DNA of 64,000 nucleotides from JACVRW01 sp963825345. GTDB lineage: Bacteria; Actinomycetota; Thermoleophilia; Solirubrobacterales; Thermoleophilaceae. The stretch spans positions 620,001-684,000 of the forward strand of contig CAWGSQ010000012.1 in NCBI GenBank assembly GCA_963825345.1, written 5' to 3'. The position numbers and the translations under genes were made by a program. Below the pieces are notes generated by a model that did no database searches, was not told where the DNA came from, and was given only the letters and a program-made list of their open reading frames with translations. Each line of letters starts with the position of its first letter. The first letter of the stretch is position 1. Positions 7,725-14,875 of this stretch are shown here, piece after piece.

Positions 7725-8870
7725 GTGCTGGCCACGCTGATCGGCTTCCTCGGCGACTTCGACCTCGCCGAGGAAGCCACGCAGGAGGCCTTCGCGGTCG
7801 CTGCGGAGCGCTGGCCACGGGACGGGATCCCGTCGAATCCGGGCGTCTGGCTCGTCACGACGGCGCGCAACCGGGCGATCGACCGGATCCGCCGGGATCG
7901 CACGCTGGCCGCGAAGACCAGGCTGCTCGAGGTTCCCGAGGCGACTGAGGACGCGGTGGACGACACGACGGTCCCTGACGAGCGGCTCGAGCTCGTCTTC
8001 ACCTGCTGTCACCCGGCGCTCGCCGTCGATGCGCAGGTGGCGCTCACGCTGCGGACGCTTGGCGGCCTCAGCACCCCCGAGATCGCCCGCGCCTTCCTGG
8101 TGCCCGAGCCGACGATGGCGCAGCGGCTCGTGAGGGCGAAGCGCAAGATCAAGGCGGCCGGGATCCCCTTCCGCGTGCCGCCCGACCACCTGCTGCCCGA
8201 CCGGCTCGCCGCGGTGCTCGCGGTGGTCTACCTGATCTTCAACGAGGGCTACGGCGGCCGCAGCGAGCTCGCGGCCGAGGCGATCCGGCTCGGCAGGGCG
8301 CTCGCCGAGCTGATGCCCGACGAGCCGGAGGTGCACGGCCTGCTCGCCATGATGCTGCTGCACGAGGCCCGCCGAGGCGCGCGCTTTCGGGGCGGCGAGA
8401 TCGTCCTGCTCGCCGACCAGGACCCCGCGCTCTGGGACGCCGCACAGATCGCCGACGGGCGGCAGGTGCTCGACCGCGCCCTCGCCCTGCGCGGCCGCGG
8501 GCCGTACGTGTTGCAGGCGGCGATCGCCTCGCTGCACGCGGACGAGCCGCGTGACTGGCCCCAAATCGCGGCGCTCTACGGCGAGCTCGTTCGCCTCACC
8601 GACTCTCCGGTCGTGGAGCTGAGCAGGGCCGTGGCGGTGGCTGAGGCGGAGAGCCCCGAGGCCGGGCTCGACATAGTCGACGGGCTCGACCTCGAGGACT
8701 ACCGCTACCTGCACTCGACCCGCGGCGAGCTGCTCAGCCGCCTCGGCCGGCCGGACGAGGCCCGCCAGGCCTACGCACGTGCCCTCGCGCTGGCCCACGA
8801 CGACGCGGAGCGGCGCCTGCTCGAGCGCCGCCTCGAGGAGCTAGCCGCCCGCGTACAATTGGACACATGA
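7725..8870 (+). CDS. ECF42-type RNA polymerase sigma factor (module 1)
   Basis: Sigma-70 region 2 (LIGFLGDFDLAEEATQEAF, then GVWLVTTARNRAIDRIRRD) is followed by region 4 (LRTLGGLSTPEIARAFLVPE, then MAQRLVRAKRKI), and by a ~220-residue C-terminal TPR-like extension (LIFNEGYGG, ALAELMPDEPEVHGLLAMML) typical of ECF42. GTG 7725 is the first normal start in this frame, but homology clearly begins earlier at AILEQVFRDQWGR, just behind the DGPF stop, where no ATG, GTG or TTG exists. Translation may begin at ATT 7689 (eight bases after a GGTGGTGGAG ribosome-site-like stretch), or by frame shifting from the DGPF gene. The stop overlaps the next gene as ATGA. Confidence 0.8.
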   Translation: MLATLIGFLGDFDLAEEATQEAFAVAAERWPRDGIPSNPGVWLVTTARNRAIDRIRRDRTLAAKTRLLEVPEATEDAVDDTTVPDERLELVFTCCHPALAVDAQVALTLRTLGGLSTPEIARAFLVPEPTMAQRLVRAKRKIKAAGIPFRVPPDHLLPDRLAAVLAVVYLIFNEGYGGRSELAAEAIRLGRALAELMPDEPEVHGLLAMMLLHEARRGARFRGGEIVLLADQDPALWDAAQIADGRQVLDRALALRGRGPYVLQAAIASLHADEPRDWPQIAALYGELVRLTDSPVVELSRAVAVAEAESPEAGLDIVDGLDLEDYRYLHSTRGELLSRLGRPDEARQAYARALALAHDDAERRLLERRLEELAARVQLDT

Positions 8871-9181
8871 GCCGGCCGCTGCCGATCGCCTGCACGCTGA
8901 GCGCCACGGACCTTCGGGCACGTGGCGAGGAGCTGCGGGTTCTCGGCGGCGACGGGCTTGTGGACGCCACCGAGGAGGAGGGCCGGGCGGTGCTCCGCTT
9001 CCGGCCGGAGCCCTCGGTCCGCGAGCGCGTGGAAGCGGTCGTGGCGGCCGAATCCGAGTGCTGCGCCTTCCTCGACTTCATGGTCGAGCACGGCGAGGAG
9101 GCCACCGTGCTCACCATCTCCGCGCCGAACGGGGGCGCGGAGATGGTCCATGAGCTTGCGGCTGCGCTCGCCGGGCGCTAG
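8867..9181 (+). CDS. Small conserved protein with Glu-Cys-Cys motif, coupled to the sigma gene
   Basis: A 104-residue protein whose ATG overlaps the sigma stop, so it is translationally coupled to the ECF42 module. It begins with IACTLSATDLRARGEELR, contains FRPEPSVRERVEAVVAAESECCAFLDF (E-x-E-C-C-x-F, here near residues 62-70) and VLTISAPNG. Paired Cys suggest metal or redox binding. I recognise this as a type of small protein found in actinobacterial operons, but no function is established. Module 2 lacks an equivalent gene. It ends four bases into the convergent transporter gene. Confidence 0.6.
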   Translation: MSRPLPIACTLSATDLRARGEELRVLGGDGLVDATEEEGRAVLRFRPEPSVRERVEAVVAAESECCAFLDFMVEHGEEATVLTISAPNGGAEMVHELAAALAGR

Positions 9182-10638
9182 GCCGGGACGGCCGCCACGT
9201 CGCCGCGGCGCGCCGCCTCGGCCATCTCGCGGCTGTCGCGCGAGCTGATCAGGACCGCCGCCAGCACCGCGCCCACCAGCGCGATCACGGCGCCCGCGAG
9301 GAACGCATCCTGGAAGCCTTCGGTGAGCGCGACGGCGCGGCTCTGCTCTCCGGCGGCGAACACGTCGTCCGTGCGTCCCGTGGAGATCGTGGCCAGCACC
9401 GCAAGTCCGAGTGCGCCGCCCACCTGCTGAGAGGTGTTGATCAGCCCCGACGCCAGGCCTGCCTCCGATGGCTGCGTGCCGGTGACCGCCGCGATGGTCA
9501 CGGGCACGAAGGCGAGCCCGAGCCCGACCGCGGCGATCATCGAGGGGAAGAGCACGTCACCGACGTACGTGCCGCCGGGTGCGCTCACGTGGCTGAACCA
9601 GTAGAGGCCGACCGCGATAAGCGTCATCCCCGTGATCAGGACCGGCTTGAAGCCGAACCGCGCCACGAGCTGCGAGGCGCCGCCCGCCGAGACGATGATG
9701 AGCCCGGCGAGAGGCAGGTAGGCAAGCCCGGCCTTGAGCGGCTCGTAGCCCATCACCTGCTGCATGTAGAGGGAGATGAAGAAGAACATGGCGAACAGCG
9801 CCATGCCGAGCAGGAGCCCGATCACGTTCGCCCCGCGGAGGGTGCGCAGCTTGAAGATCGAGAACGGGACGAGCGGGTAGCGGCGACGCCGCTCGATCAG
9901 CACGAACGCCGTGAGCAATGCCACCGATAGCGCCCCGAGCACGAGCGTCTGCGTGGAGCCCCAGCCCGCATTGTTCGCGTCGACCAGCGTGTAGACGAGC
10001 AGCGCGAGTCCCGCCGTCACCGAGACCGCACCGGCGATGTCGAACGAGGGGCTCGAGTCGTCACGGCTCTCGTCGAGCAGTCGCGGAGCCACCACAGCGG
10101 CCGCGATCCCGATCGGGACGTTCACGAACAGCACCCACTCCCAGCCGGCCCACTCGGTGAGCATCCCGCCGAGAAGCACGCCCACGGCACCGCCCGAGCC
10201 GGCGACGGCACCCCAGACGCCCAGCGCCTTGTTGCGCTCCGAGCCCTCGGCAAAGGTCGTGGTGAGAATCGAGAGCGCGGCGGGGGAGATCAGCGCGGCG
10301 CCGAGGCCCTGCACGGCGCGGGCGGCCACCAGCATCACGTCGCTCGAGGCGAGGCCACCGACGAGCGAGGCGAGCGCGAACAGCCACATGCCGTACACGA
10401 ACATCCTCCGCCTGCCGAGCAGGTCGGCCAGGCGTCCGCCCAAGAGCAGGAAGCCGCCGAAGACGAGCGTGTACGCGTTCACGACCCAGGACAGGTCGTC
10501 CTGAGCGAAATCAAGGGCACGCCCGATCGAGGGAAGGGCGACGTTCACGATCGACGCGTCGAGCACAACCACGAACTGAGCCATGGCGAGCAGGGCGAGG
10601 ACGAAGTTCTTTGCGCGGGCGGTCTCTGCGGGGCTCAT
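9178..10638 (-). CDS. DHA2-family (14-TM) MFS drug exporter
   Basis: A 486-residue EmrB/QacA-type major facilitator, expected to expel drugs or other hydrophobic compounds by proton antiport across the cytoplasmic membrane. Family motifs are visible: DASIVNVALPSIGRAL in TM1, RLADLLGRRRMFVYG as motif A in loop 2-3, ARAVQGLGAALISPAALS in TM4, and GSGGAVGVLLGGMLTEWAGWEWVLFVNVPIG (antiporter motif C region; seen as GVLLGGMLTEW and WVLFVNVPIG). About 14 hydrophobic segments are present and length is normal. It is divergent from a TetR gene, with two matching operators in the 101-base gap, so repression by that TetR and induction by a pump substrate is likely. Confidence 0.88.
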   Translation of the reverse strand: MSPAETARAKNFVLALLAMAQFVVVLDASIVNVALPSIGRALDFAQDDLSWVVNAYTLVFGGFLLLGGRLADLLGRRRMFVYGMWLFALASLVGGLASSDVMLVAARAVQGLGAALISPAALSILTTTFAEGSERNKALGVWGAVAGSGGAVGVLLGGMLTEWAGWEWVLFVNVPIGIAAAVVAPRLLDESRDDSSPSFDIAGAVSVTAGLALLVYTLVDANNAGWGSTQTLVLGALSVALLTAFVLIERRRRYPLVPFSIFKLRTLRGANVIGLLLGMALFAMFFFISLYMQQVMGYEPLKAGLAYLPLAGLIIVSAGGASQLVARFGFKPVLITGMTLIAVGLYWFSHVSAPGGTYVGDVLFPSMIAAVGLGLAFVPVTIAAVTGTQPSEAGLASGLINTSQQVGGALGLAVLATISTGRTDDVFAAGEQSRAVALTEGFQDAFLAGAVIALVGAVLAAVLISSRDSREMAEAARRGDVAAVPA

Positions 10639-10658
10639 TTGTGTGGTTCCTCACTAAG

Positions 10659-10674
10659 CGGAATAACGGTTCCG
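10659..10674. promoter_or_regulatory. TetR operator candidate 1
   Basis: CGGAATAACGGTTCCG: arms CGGAA/TTCCG around six bases. It lies 21 bases upstream of the exporter start. Confidence 0.6.
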
Positions 10675-10690
10675 GTTCGCGAGAAATATA

Positions 10691-10706
10691 CGGAACGCTG
10701 GTTCCG
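10691..10706. promoter_or_regulatory. TetR operator candidate 2
   Basis: CGGAACGCTGGTTCCG: same CGGAA-N6-TTCCG arms as the first site, 32 bases away (three helical turns), between the exporter and the regulator. The AT-rich GAGAAATATACGG between the two sites may hold a -10 element. Confidence 0.6.
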
Positions 10707-10739
10707 CTTGTCAAGTTTTCGCGCTACGATCAGCGCGCG

Positions 10740-11315
10740 ATGGCCACCATGATGCGCGCCGACGCGCTCCGGAACCGTCAGCGGATCCTCGATGCCGCTC
10801 GCGAGGCCTTCGCAGAGCACGGTCAGGCCGCGCAGATGGACGACATCGCGCGGCGCGCCGGGGTGGGCGTCGGGACGCTCTACCGCCATTTCACGACGAA
10901 GGACGTGCTGGTGGGCGAGCTGATCCGGCTGAAGCTGTCCGACGCGGCCGCGCGGGTGCGGCTGAAGTTCGAGGCGGAGAGCGACCCGTGGGCGGCCTTC
11001 GAGGGCGGCTTCCGGGAGCAGGTGGACGTGATGGCGCTCGACGCGGCCCACCAGAACATGACGTTCGTGGCCACTCCCGACGCCCTGCGGATCGCCGCGC
11101 CGGCCGTGGCGGAGCTCAGGGATGCCTGGGATGCGGTGCTCGCGCGCGCGAAGGAGGCCGGCGTGCTCCGCGAGGACCTCACGGTCGACGACATTCGTAC
11201 GATGATGTGTGGCCTTGGCGGCATGATGGCGGCCGATACGCGCGGCGCGATGTCCTTCGACTGGCGCCGCCAGGTGGACCTGTTCCTCGACGGGGTGCGC
11301 GTACCGCCAAGCTAG
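10740..11315 (+). CDS. TetR-family transcriptional repressor
   Basis: A 191-residue regulator from ATG 10740. The N-terminal helix-turn-helix is complete (RQRILDAAREAFAEHG, MDDIARRAGVGVGTLYRHF, KDVLVGELI; residues ~13-62), followed by a variable all-helical ligand-binding and dimerisation domain. ATG is chosen over upstream in-frame codons because these lie inside the divergent promoter region. Neighbour and operator layout indicate control of the DHA2 exporter and probably of itself. The ligand is unknown. Confidence 0.9.
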   Translation: MATMMRADALRNRQRILDAAREAFAEHGQAAQMDDIARRAGVGVGTLYRHFTTKDVLVGELIRLKLSDAAARVRLKFEAESDPWAAFEGGFREQVDVMALDAAHQNMTFVATPDALRIAAPAVAELRDAWDAVLARAKEAGVLREDLTVDDIRTMMCGLGGMMAADTRGAMSFDWRRQVDLFLDGVRVPPS

Positions 11316-11328
11316 AGTCCGCGCCGCC

Positions 11329-12837
11329 ATGCGACGCCTGATTGCCACCTTCCTCGTCCTGCCCGCCCTGCTCCTCGCCGGATGCGGGGGCGGTGACGAC
11401 TCCGGCAGCGCGCTCGACTCGGCGCTCTCGTACCTCCCCAAGGACGCTCCGTTCGCCGTCGCCATAGACACGGACCTGGACGGCGACCAGTACGAGGCGG
11501 TGCAGGCCCTGCTCAAGAAGTTCCCCTTCGGCGGCCAGCTCCAGAACAGCCTTCGCCAGCAGCTCGAGGAGGGCACGAACGTCGACTTCGACGACGACGT
11601 GAGACCGGTGCTCGGCAACCCGTTCGTGGTCGGCGGCACGAGCGCAGCGTCGATCACCGGCGACGCCGGTGACACAGCGTTCGTCGGGGCGATGCAAGCC
11701 AAGGACAAGGACGCGCTCGACGAGCTGATCGACAAGACGAAGCCGAACAAGACGGGCGAGGAGTCCGGCGCGACCGTGTACGAGGAGGGCGACACGACCT
11801 TCGCAGTGAAGGACGACACCGTTATCTTCGCGAACGACAGGCAGCAGCTCACGCAGGCCCTCGAGCGTGCCGACGGCGACGACCATCTCGACGAGGACAC
11901 CTTCAACGAGGGCCTCGACGGCCTGCCGAGCACCGCCCTCGCTCGGGTCTACGCCGACGTCGAGGCGCTGCTGAAGAGCGATCCGGAAACGGCTGACGCG
12001 CGCAAGATCAAGTGGATCGACGCGCTGCGGACCCTCGGCCTGACCGTGGTGGCGAAGGAAGACAGCGTCGATGTGGACTTCCGCCTGCGGACCGAGGGCG
12101 ACCTCAGCGACGCGGACCTGCCGATCGCCCCCGGCGACGAGGCGCCCGATGTGATCAAACAGGACGGCGAGGTCGGGCTTGGCATCCGCGACCTCGCACA
12201 CATCGTGAAGTTCGCCGAGAACGCTGGGCAGGCGGTGGACCCGGCCGGTTTCGGCGACTACGCGAAGGCCAAGGCGACGATCGACAAGCAGCTCGGGGTG
12301 AGCCTCGACGACGACCTGATCGGGCAGCTCACGGGCGACGTCTCGTCGAGCATCTCGATCGACGGCAAGTTCGGCGTGCGCGCCGAGCTGAAGGATCCGC
12401 AGGCGTTCGAGCGCACGCTCGCCAAGGTGGCCGACGTCCTGCCGAGCTTCGCGGAGGGCGCGGGATTCGGCACCGTCGGACTGTCGAAGCCGAAGGGAAG
12501 CGAGGACTTCTACGCACTCGCCCAGCCCGACGGGGATGGCGTGGTCTTCGGCGTGGTCGACGACGTGCTCGTGGTCGCAAACGATCCCAAGCGGGCAGGT
12601 CAGCTCGCCGGAGCGGAGCCGACCGCGGTGTCGGGCGCCAAGGGGTCGGTGGTCATGAGCGCCAACGCCGAGCAGATCGTGAGCACGCTGCTGGGCCAGT
12701 TCGGGCCGCTGCTCGGGCTGGGAGACCTGGGCGGCATCGGGGGTGCGCTGTTCACGCGTCCGCTCGGCGACCTGAACGGATTCATGTCCGCGAGCGCCGA
12801 CGAGCTGCGCGGGAAGCTCACTCTGGCGATCGACTAG
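11329..12837 (+). CDS. DUF3352 lipoprotein
   Basis: A 502-residue protein with a lipoprotein signal (LVLPALLLAGC, lipobox LLAG-C19) and a short polar linker (GGGDDSGSA), then a long acidic DUF3352-like body: SYLPKDAPFAVAIDTDLDG, VRPVLGNPFVVGG, FAVKDDTVIFAND and a C-terminal GVVDDVLVVANDP repeat of the same theme. DUF3352 proteins are abundant in Thermoleophilia-like actinobacteria; their function is unknown. It should be anchored on the outer face of the membrane. A paralogue with a frame shift is at 58267. It starts 13 bases after the TetR stop. Confidence 0.8.
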   Translation: MRRLIATFLVLPALLLAGCGGGDDSGSALDSALSYLPKDAPFAVAIDTDLDGDQYEAVQALLKKFPFGGQLQNSLRQQLEEGTNVDFDDDVRPVLGNPFVVGGTSAASITGDAGDTAFVGAMQAKDKDALDELIDKTKPNKTGEESGATVYEEGDTTFAVKDDTVIFANDRQQLTQALERADGDDHLDEDTFNEGLDGLPSTALARVYADVEALLKSDPETADARKIKWIDALRTLGLTVVAKEDSVDVDFRLRTEGDLSDADLPIAPGDEAPDVIKQDGEVGLGIRDLAHIVKFAENAGQAVDPAGFGDYAKAKATIDKQLGVSLDDDLIGQLTGDVSSSISIDGKFGVRAELKDPQAFERTLAKVADVLPSFAEGAGFGTVGLSKPKGSEDFYALAQPDGDGVVFGVVDDVLVVANDPKRAGQLAGAEPTAVSGAKGSVVMSANAEQIVSTLLGQFGPLLGLGDLGGIGGALFTRPLGDLNGFMSASADELRGKLTLAID

Positions 12838-12881
12838 CCCGGGACGGTTTTCGCGGCCGATCGACGGGTACGGCTTCCCCT

Positions 12882-13385
12882 GTGGGGTTGCTGACAGGAG
12901 TCCTCTCGCTGGCCCGTGAACCGGTACGCCTGACGCTGCGCGTCTGGGAGATCGGTCTGTCGAGCGCCGCCTCGGCGGCGAAGCTCGGCATCGAGCTGCT
13001 CGACCAGGACCGCTCGCCAGCGCCGGCCCGCGAGGGTGGGAACGGCCGGGCGCCGCGCCCGGTGGACGTGGAGCCACCTGCGCCCCCGCCCCGGCCGGTC
13101 CGTGACTCCCCGCCCGCCGTGCCCGACGAGCTGATCCCGGATCACGTGGACGAGGAGGTCGTGCTCGTGGCCGAGGTGGCCGAGGAGGGCGCCGAGGACG
13201 GCGCCGGCCCGGAGCTCCACGTGGACGAGCCGTGGGACTCGTATGACGAGATGACGGCGTCCGAGATTCGCGACCGGCTGGCGGCCGCAGAACCGGTCCT
13301 GGCGGCCGCCGTGAACCTCTACGAGACGACCCACAAGAGCCGGCGCACCGTGATCGAAGCCGCCGAGCGCGCCCTGAAGAGCTAG
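12882..13385 (+). CDS. Hypothetical protein with amphipathic N-terminus
   Basis: A 167-residue protein from GTG 12882. The N-terminal ~45 residues (GLLTGVLSLAREPVRLTLRV, SSAASAAKLGIELLDQD) look like an amphipathic membrane- or lipid-associating helix pair. A Pro/Ala-rich acidic linker follows (VEPPAPPPRPV, VDEEVVLVAEVAEEGAED). The C-terminal ~50 residues (WDSYDEMTASEIRDRLAAAE, then VLAAAVNLYETTHKSRRTV) resemble the YDxLTxxxLRxRL-type tail of actinobacterial lipid-droplet-associated proteins. That likeness is weak and only suggests a surface or granule role. Its stop overlaps the convergent SnoaL-like gene by four bases. Confidence 0.55.
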   Translation: MGLLTGVLSLAREPVRLTLRVWEIGLSSAASAAKLGIELLDQDRSPAPAREGGNGRAPRPVDVEPPAPPPRPVRDSPPAVPDELIPDHVDEEVVLVAEVAEEGAEDGAGPELHVDEPWDSYDEMTASEIRDRLAAAEPVLAAAVNLYETTHKSRRTVIEAAERALKS

Positions 13386-13774
13386 GCGACTCCGAGCGCC
13401 CGGCCCACCTCGAGGGTGTCGATGAGGGCCTGGATCCGCTTGGCCTTCCCGTCCTGCATTCGCCAGATGTGGACGAAGGGCGTCTTCACGTCGTTGCCGT
13501 TCGTGCGTCCTTCGACGTGACCGAGGACCACCACCGTGTCGCCGTCTTCGATGAACTCATCGGGCTGGGCCTGGAAGCTCTCCCACCGCTCCTGGATGCT
13601 GCCGAGCGCTGTGAGGACGTCGTCGGCACCCTCGTGAACGCCGCCACCCGGAATCTCGTCGGTGCCGGAGCCCTCCCAGCGGATGTCGTCCGTCCATGCC
13701 GCCTTCATTCCCTCGGCGTCGCCGTTGTGAAAGGCCTCGAAGGCGCTCTTGATCGTGTCGACATTGCCCGCCAT
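13382..13774 (-). CDS. SnoaL-like / nuclear transport factor 2 fold protein
   Basis: A 130-residue alpha+beta cone-fold protein from ATG 13774, preceded by AGGAGG. Typical stretches are IKSAFEAFHNGDAEGMKAAW, DDIRWEGSGTDEIPGGGVHEG, VVVLGHVEGRTN and FVHIWRMQDGKAKRIQALID. The family includes ketosteroid isomerase-like enzymes and many uncharacterised small-ligand-binding proteins. No substrate can be inferred. Confidence 0.85.
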   Translation of the reverse strand: MAGNVDTIKSAFEAFHNGDAEGMKAAWTDDIRWEGSGTDEIPGGGVHEGADDVLTALGSIQERWESFQAQPDEFIEDGDTVVVLGHVEGRTNGNDVKTPFVHIWRMQDGKAKRIQALIDTLEVGRALGVA

Positions 13775-13854
13775 CTCTCCTCCTTTTGTTGATGTCCGGT
13801 CGATCACTTCCCCGGATCCGGCGCTGGCTAAGCCGTACGTGCGACCCTCAGAGG

Positions 13855-14061
13855 GTGCAGGAGATCGAGATCCGTGGCGAAATGATCCGCCTAGGGCAGT
13901 TCCTGAAGCTGTCGAATCTCGCCGGCTCTGGCGCCGACGCGCGGGATCTCATCCTCGAGAGCGAGGTGACCGTGAACGGCGAGACCGAGACGCGCCGCGG
14001 TCGCCAGCTGCACCGTGGGGACGTGGTGGCCATCGGCGACGAGGCCCTGCGCGTGGCATGA
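13855..14061 (+). CDS. YbcJ-like S4-domain RNA-binding protein
   Basis: A 68-residue protein that is almost only an S4 domain: IRLGQFLKLSNLAGSGADAR, LILESEVTVNGETETRRGRQ, then LHRGDVVAIGD. This is the YbcJ/RlbA type, a small RNA-binding protein of unclear target. GTG 13855 is chosen because homologues begin just before EIEIRGEMIRL. It overlaps the next gene by ATGA, so they are coupled. Confidence 0.8.
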   Translation: MQEIEIRGEMIRLGQFLKLSNLAGSGADARDLILESEVTVNGETETRRGRQLHRGDVVAIGDEALRVA

Positions 14062-14576
14062 ACTCCTGGAAGGACAGCCGGCATCGCAGCGCGCGAGAGC
14101 TTGCGCGGGCGGTGGGGAACGGCCGCAGCGTCGGCGACGCGTTGCGGCATCTGGACGTGCACGCCTCGGAGCCGGATGCGGTGGTTCTCGCGGAGGCGCT
14201 CGCCAACTTCCTCGTCGATCGCTGCGACTCGCACCACGCGGGCTGGCGGGCCGTCCGGCGGGTGGTGGTCGACTCCTCCTCAGACCCGCCGTGGGAGAAG
14301 TGCGCGCGCCGCGCCGTTCCCCATGTGGCCCGCGACCTCTTGAGCCTCTCGGGCGAGGGTGGGCGCACGCCCCTGGTGCGGGCGCAGCACGTGGCGGCTC
14401 AGCGCCGCGCCGAGCAGGTGGCCCGCCACGTGGACGGTCCGGCCCTGCTCGCGGAGCTCGGGCTGGACGCGCGTGGGGCCGCGAGCACCCAGCGCTGGCA
14501 GGCTGCGCTCTCGAGCGCCGTCGGCAGCCGGTCGCGCGAGCAGGTGGCCCGCGCCGTCGATCGCGCGCTCAGTTGA
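14058..14576 (+). CDS. Hypothetical Arg/Ala-rich protein
   Basis: A 172-residue, helical, Arg- and Ala-rich protein whose ATG overlaps the S4-domain stop. It shows no recognisable domain: SARELARAVGNGRSVGDALR, VVLAEALANFLVDRCDSH, WEKCARRAVPHVARDLLSLS. Several repeated A-R-x-V-x-R stretches suggest a helical repeat. The basic composition and coupling to a YbcJ-like protein would fit nucleic-acid contact, but that is a guess. It converges on the next gene, overlapping by eight bases. Confidence 0.5.
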   Translation: MNSWKDSRHRSARELARAVGNGRSVGDALRHLDVHASEPDAVVLAEALANFLVDRCDSHHAGWRAVRRVVVDSSSDPPWEKCARRAVPHVARDLLSLSGEGGRTPLVRAQHVAAQRRAEQVARHVDGPALLAELGLDARGAASTQRWQAALSSAVGSRSREQVARAVDRALS

Positions 14577-14841
14577 GCGCGCCGGCAGGCAGGACGTAGC
14601 GAGCGGGTGGCCGCGCGTCGGGCCCGATCGGCTCGCTGAGCCGCGGACTGTGGAGGCCGCCCTTGGACGACGAGGCCTTGGTTGCCTCGGGCTCGCCTTC
14701 ATGATCGAGGATCCACGCCACGACCTCTGCCGAGTCGGCGCCCTCAGCCACGATGGCCACGCGCTCGACGACCGTGCCGCCCGAGGGGTGACGCCGCGCT
14801 AGGCGGCTGAGCAGGGTCCGGATTTCTTCGTCGGTGCGCAT
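14569..14841 (-). CDS. Small hypothetical protein
   Basis: About 90 residues from ATG 14841 (MRTDEEIRTLLSRLARRHP); an ATG at 14871 would add a basic stretch. The first half is a predicted helix plus a short beta-alpha unit (VERVAIVAEGADSAEVVAWIL), the second half polar and Pro-rich. Nothing in it is recognisable. It lies immediately downstream of the helicase on the same strand and is probably cotranscribed with it. Confidence 0.45.
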   Translation of the reverse strand: MRTDEEIRTLLSRLARRHPSGGTVVERVAIVAEGADSAEVVAWILDHEGEPEATKASSSKGGLHSPRLSEPIGPDARPPARYVLPAGALN

Positions 14842-14875
14842 CAGGGGGCGCTTGCGCGCTGGAGCAAGCATAGTC

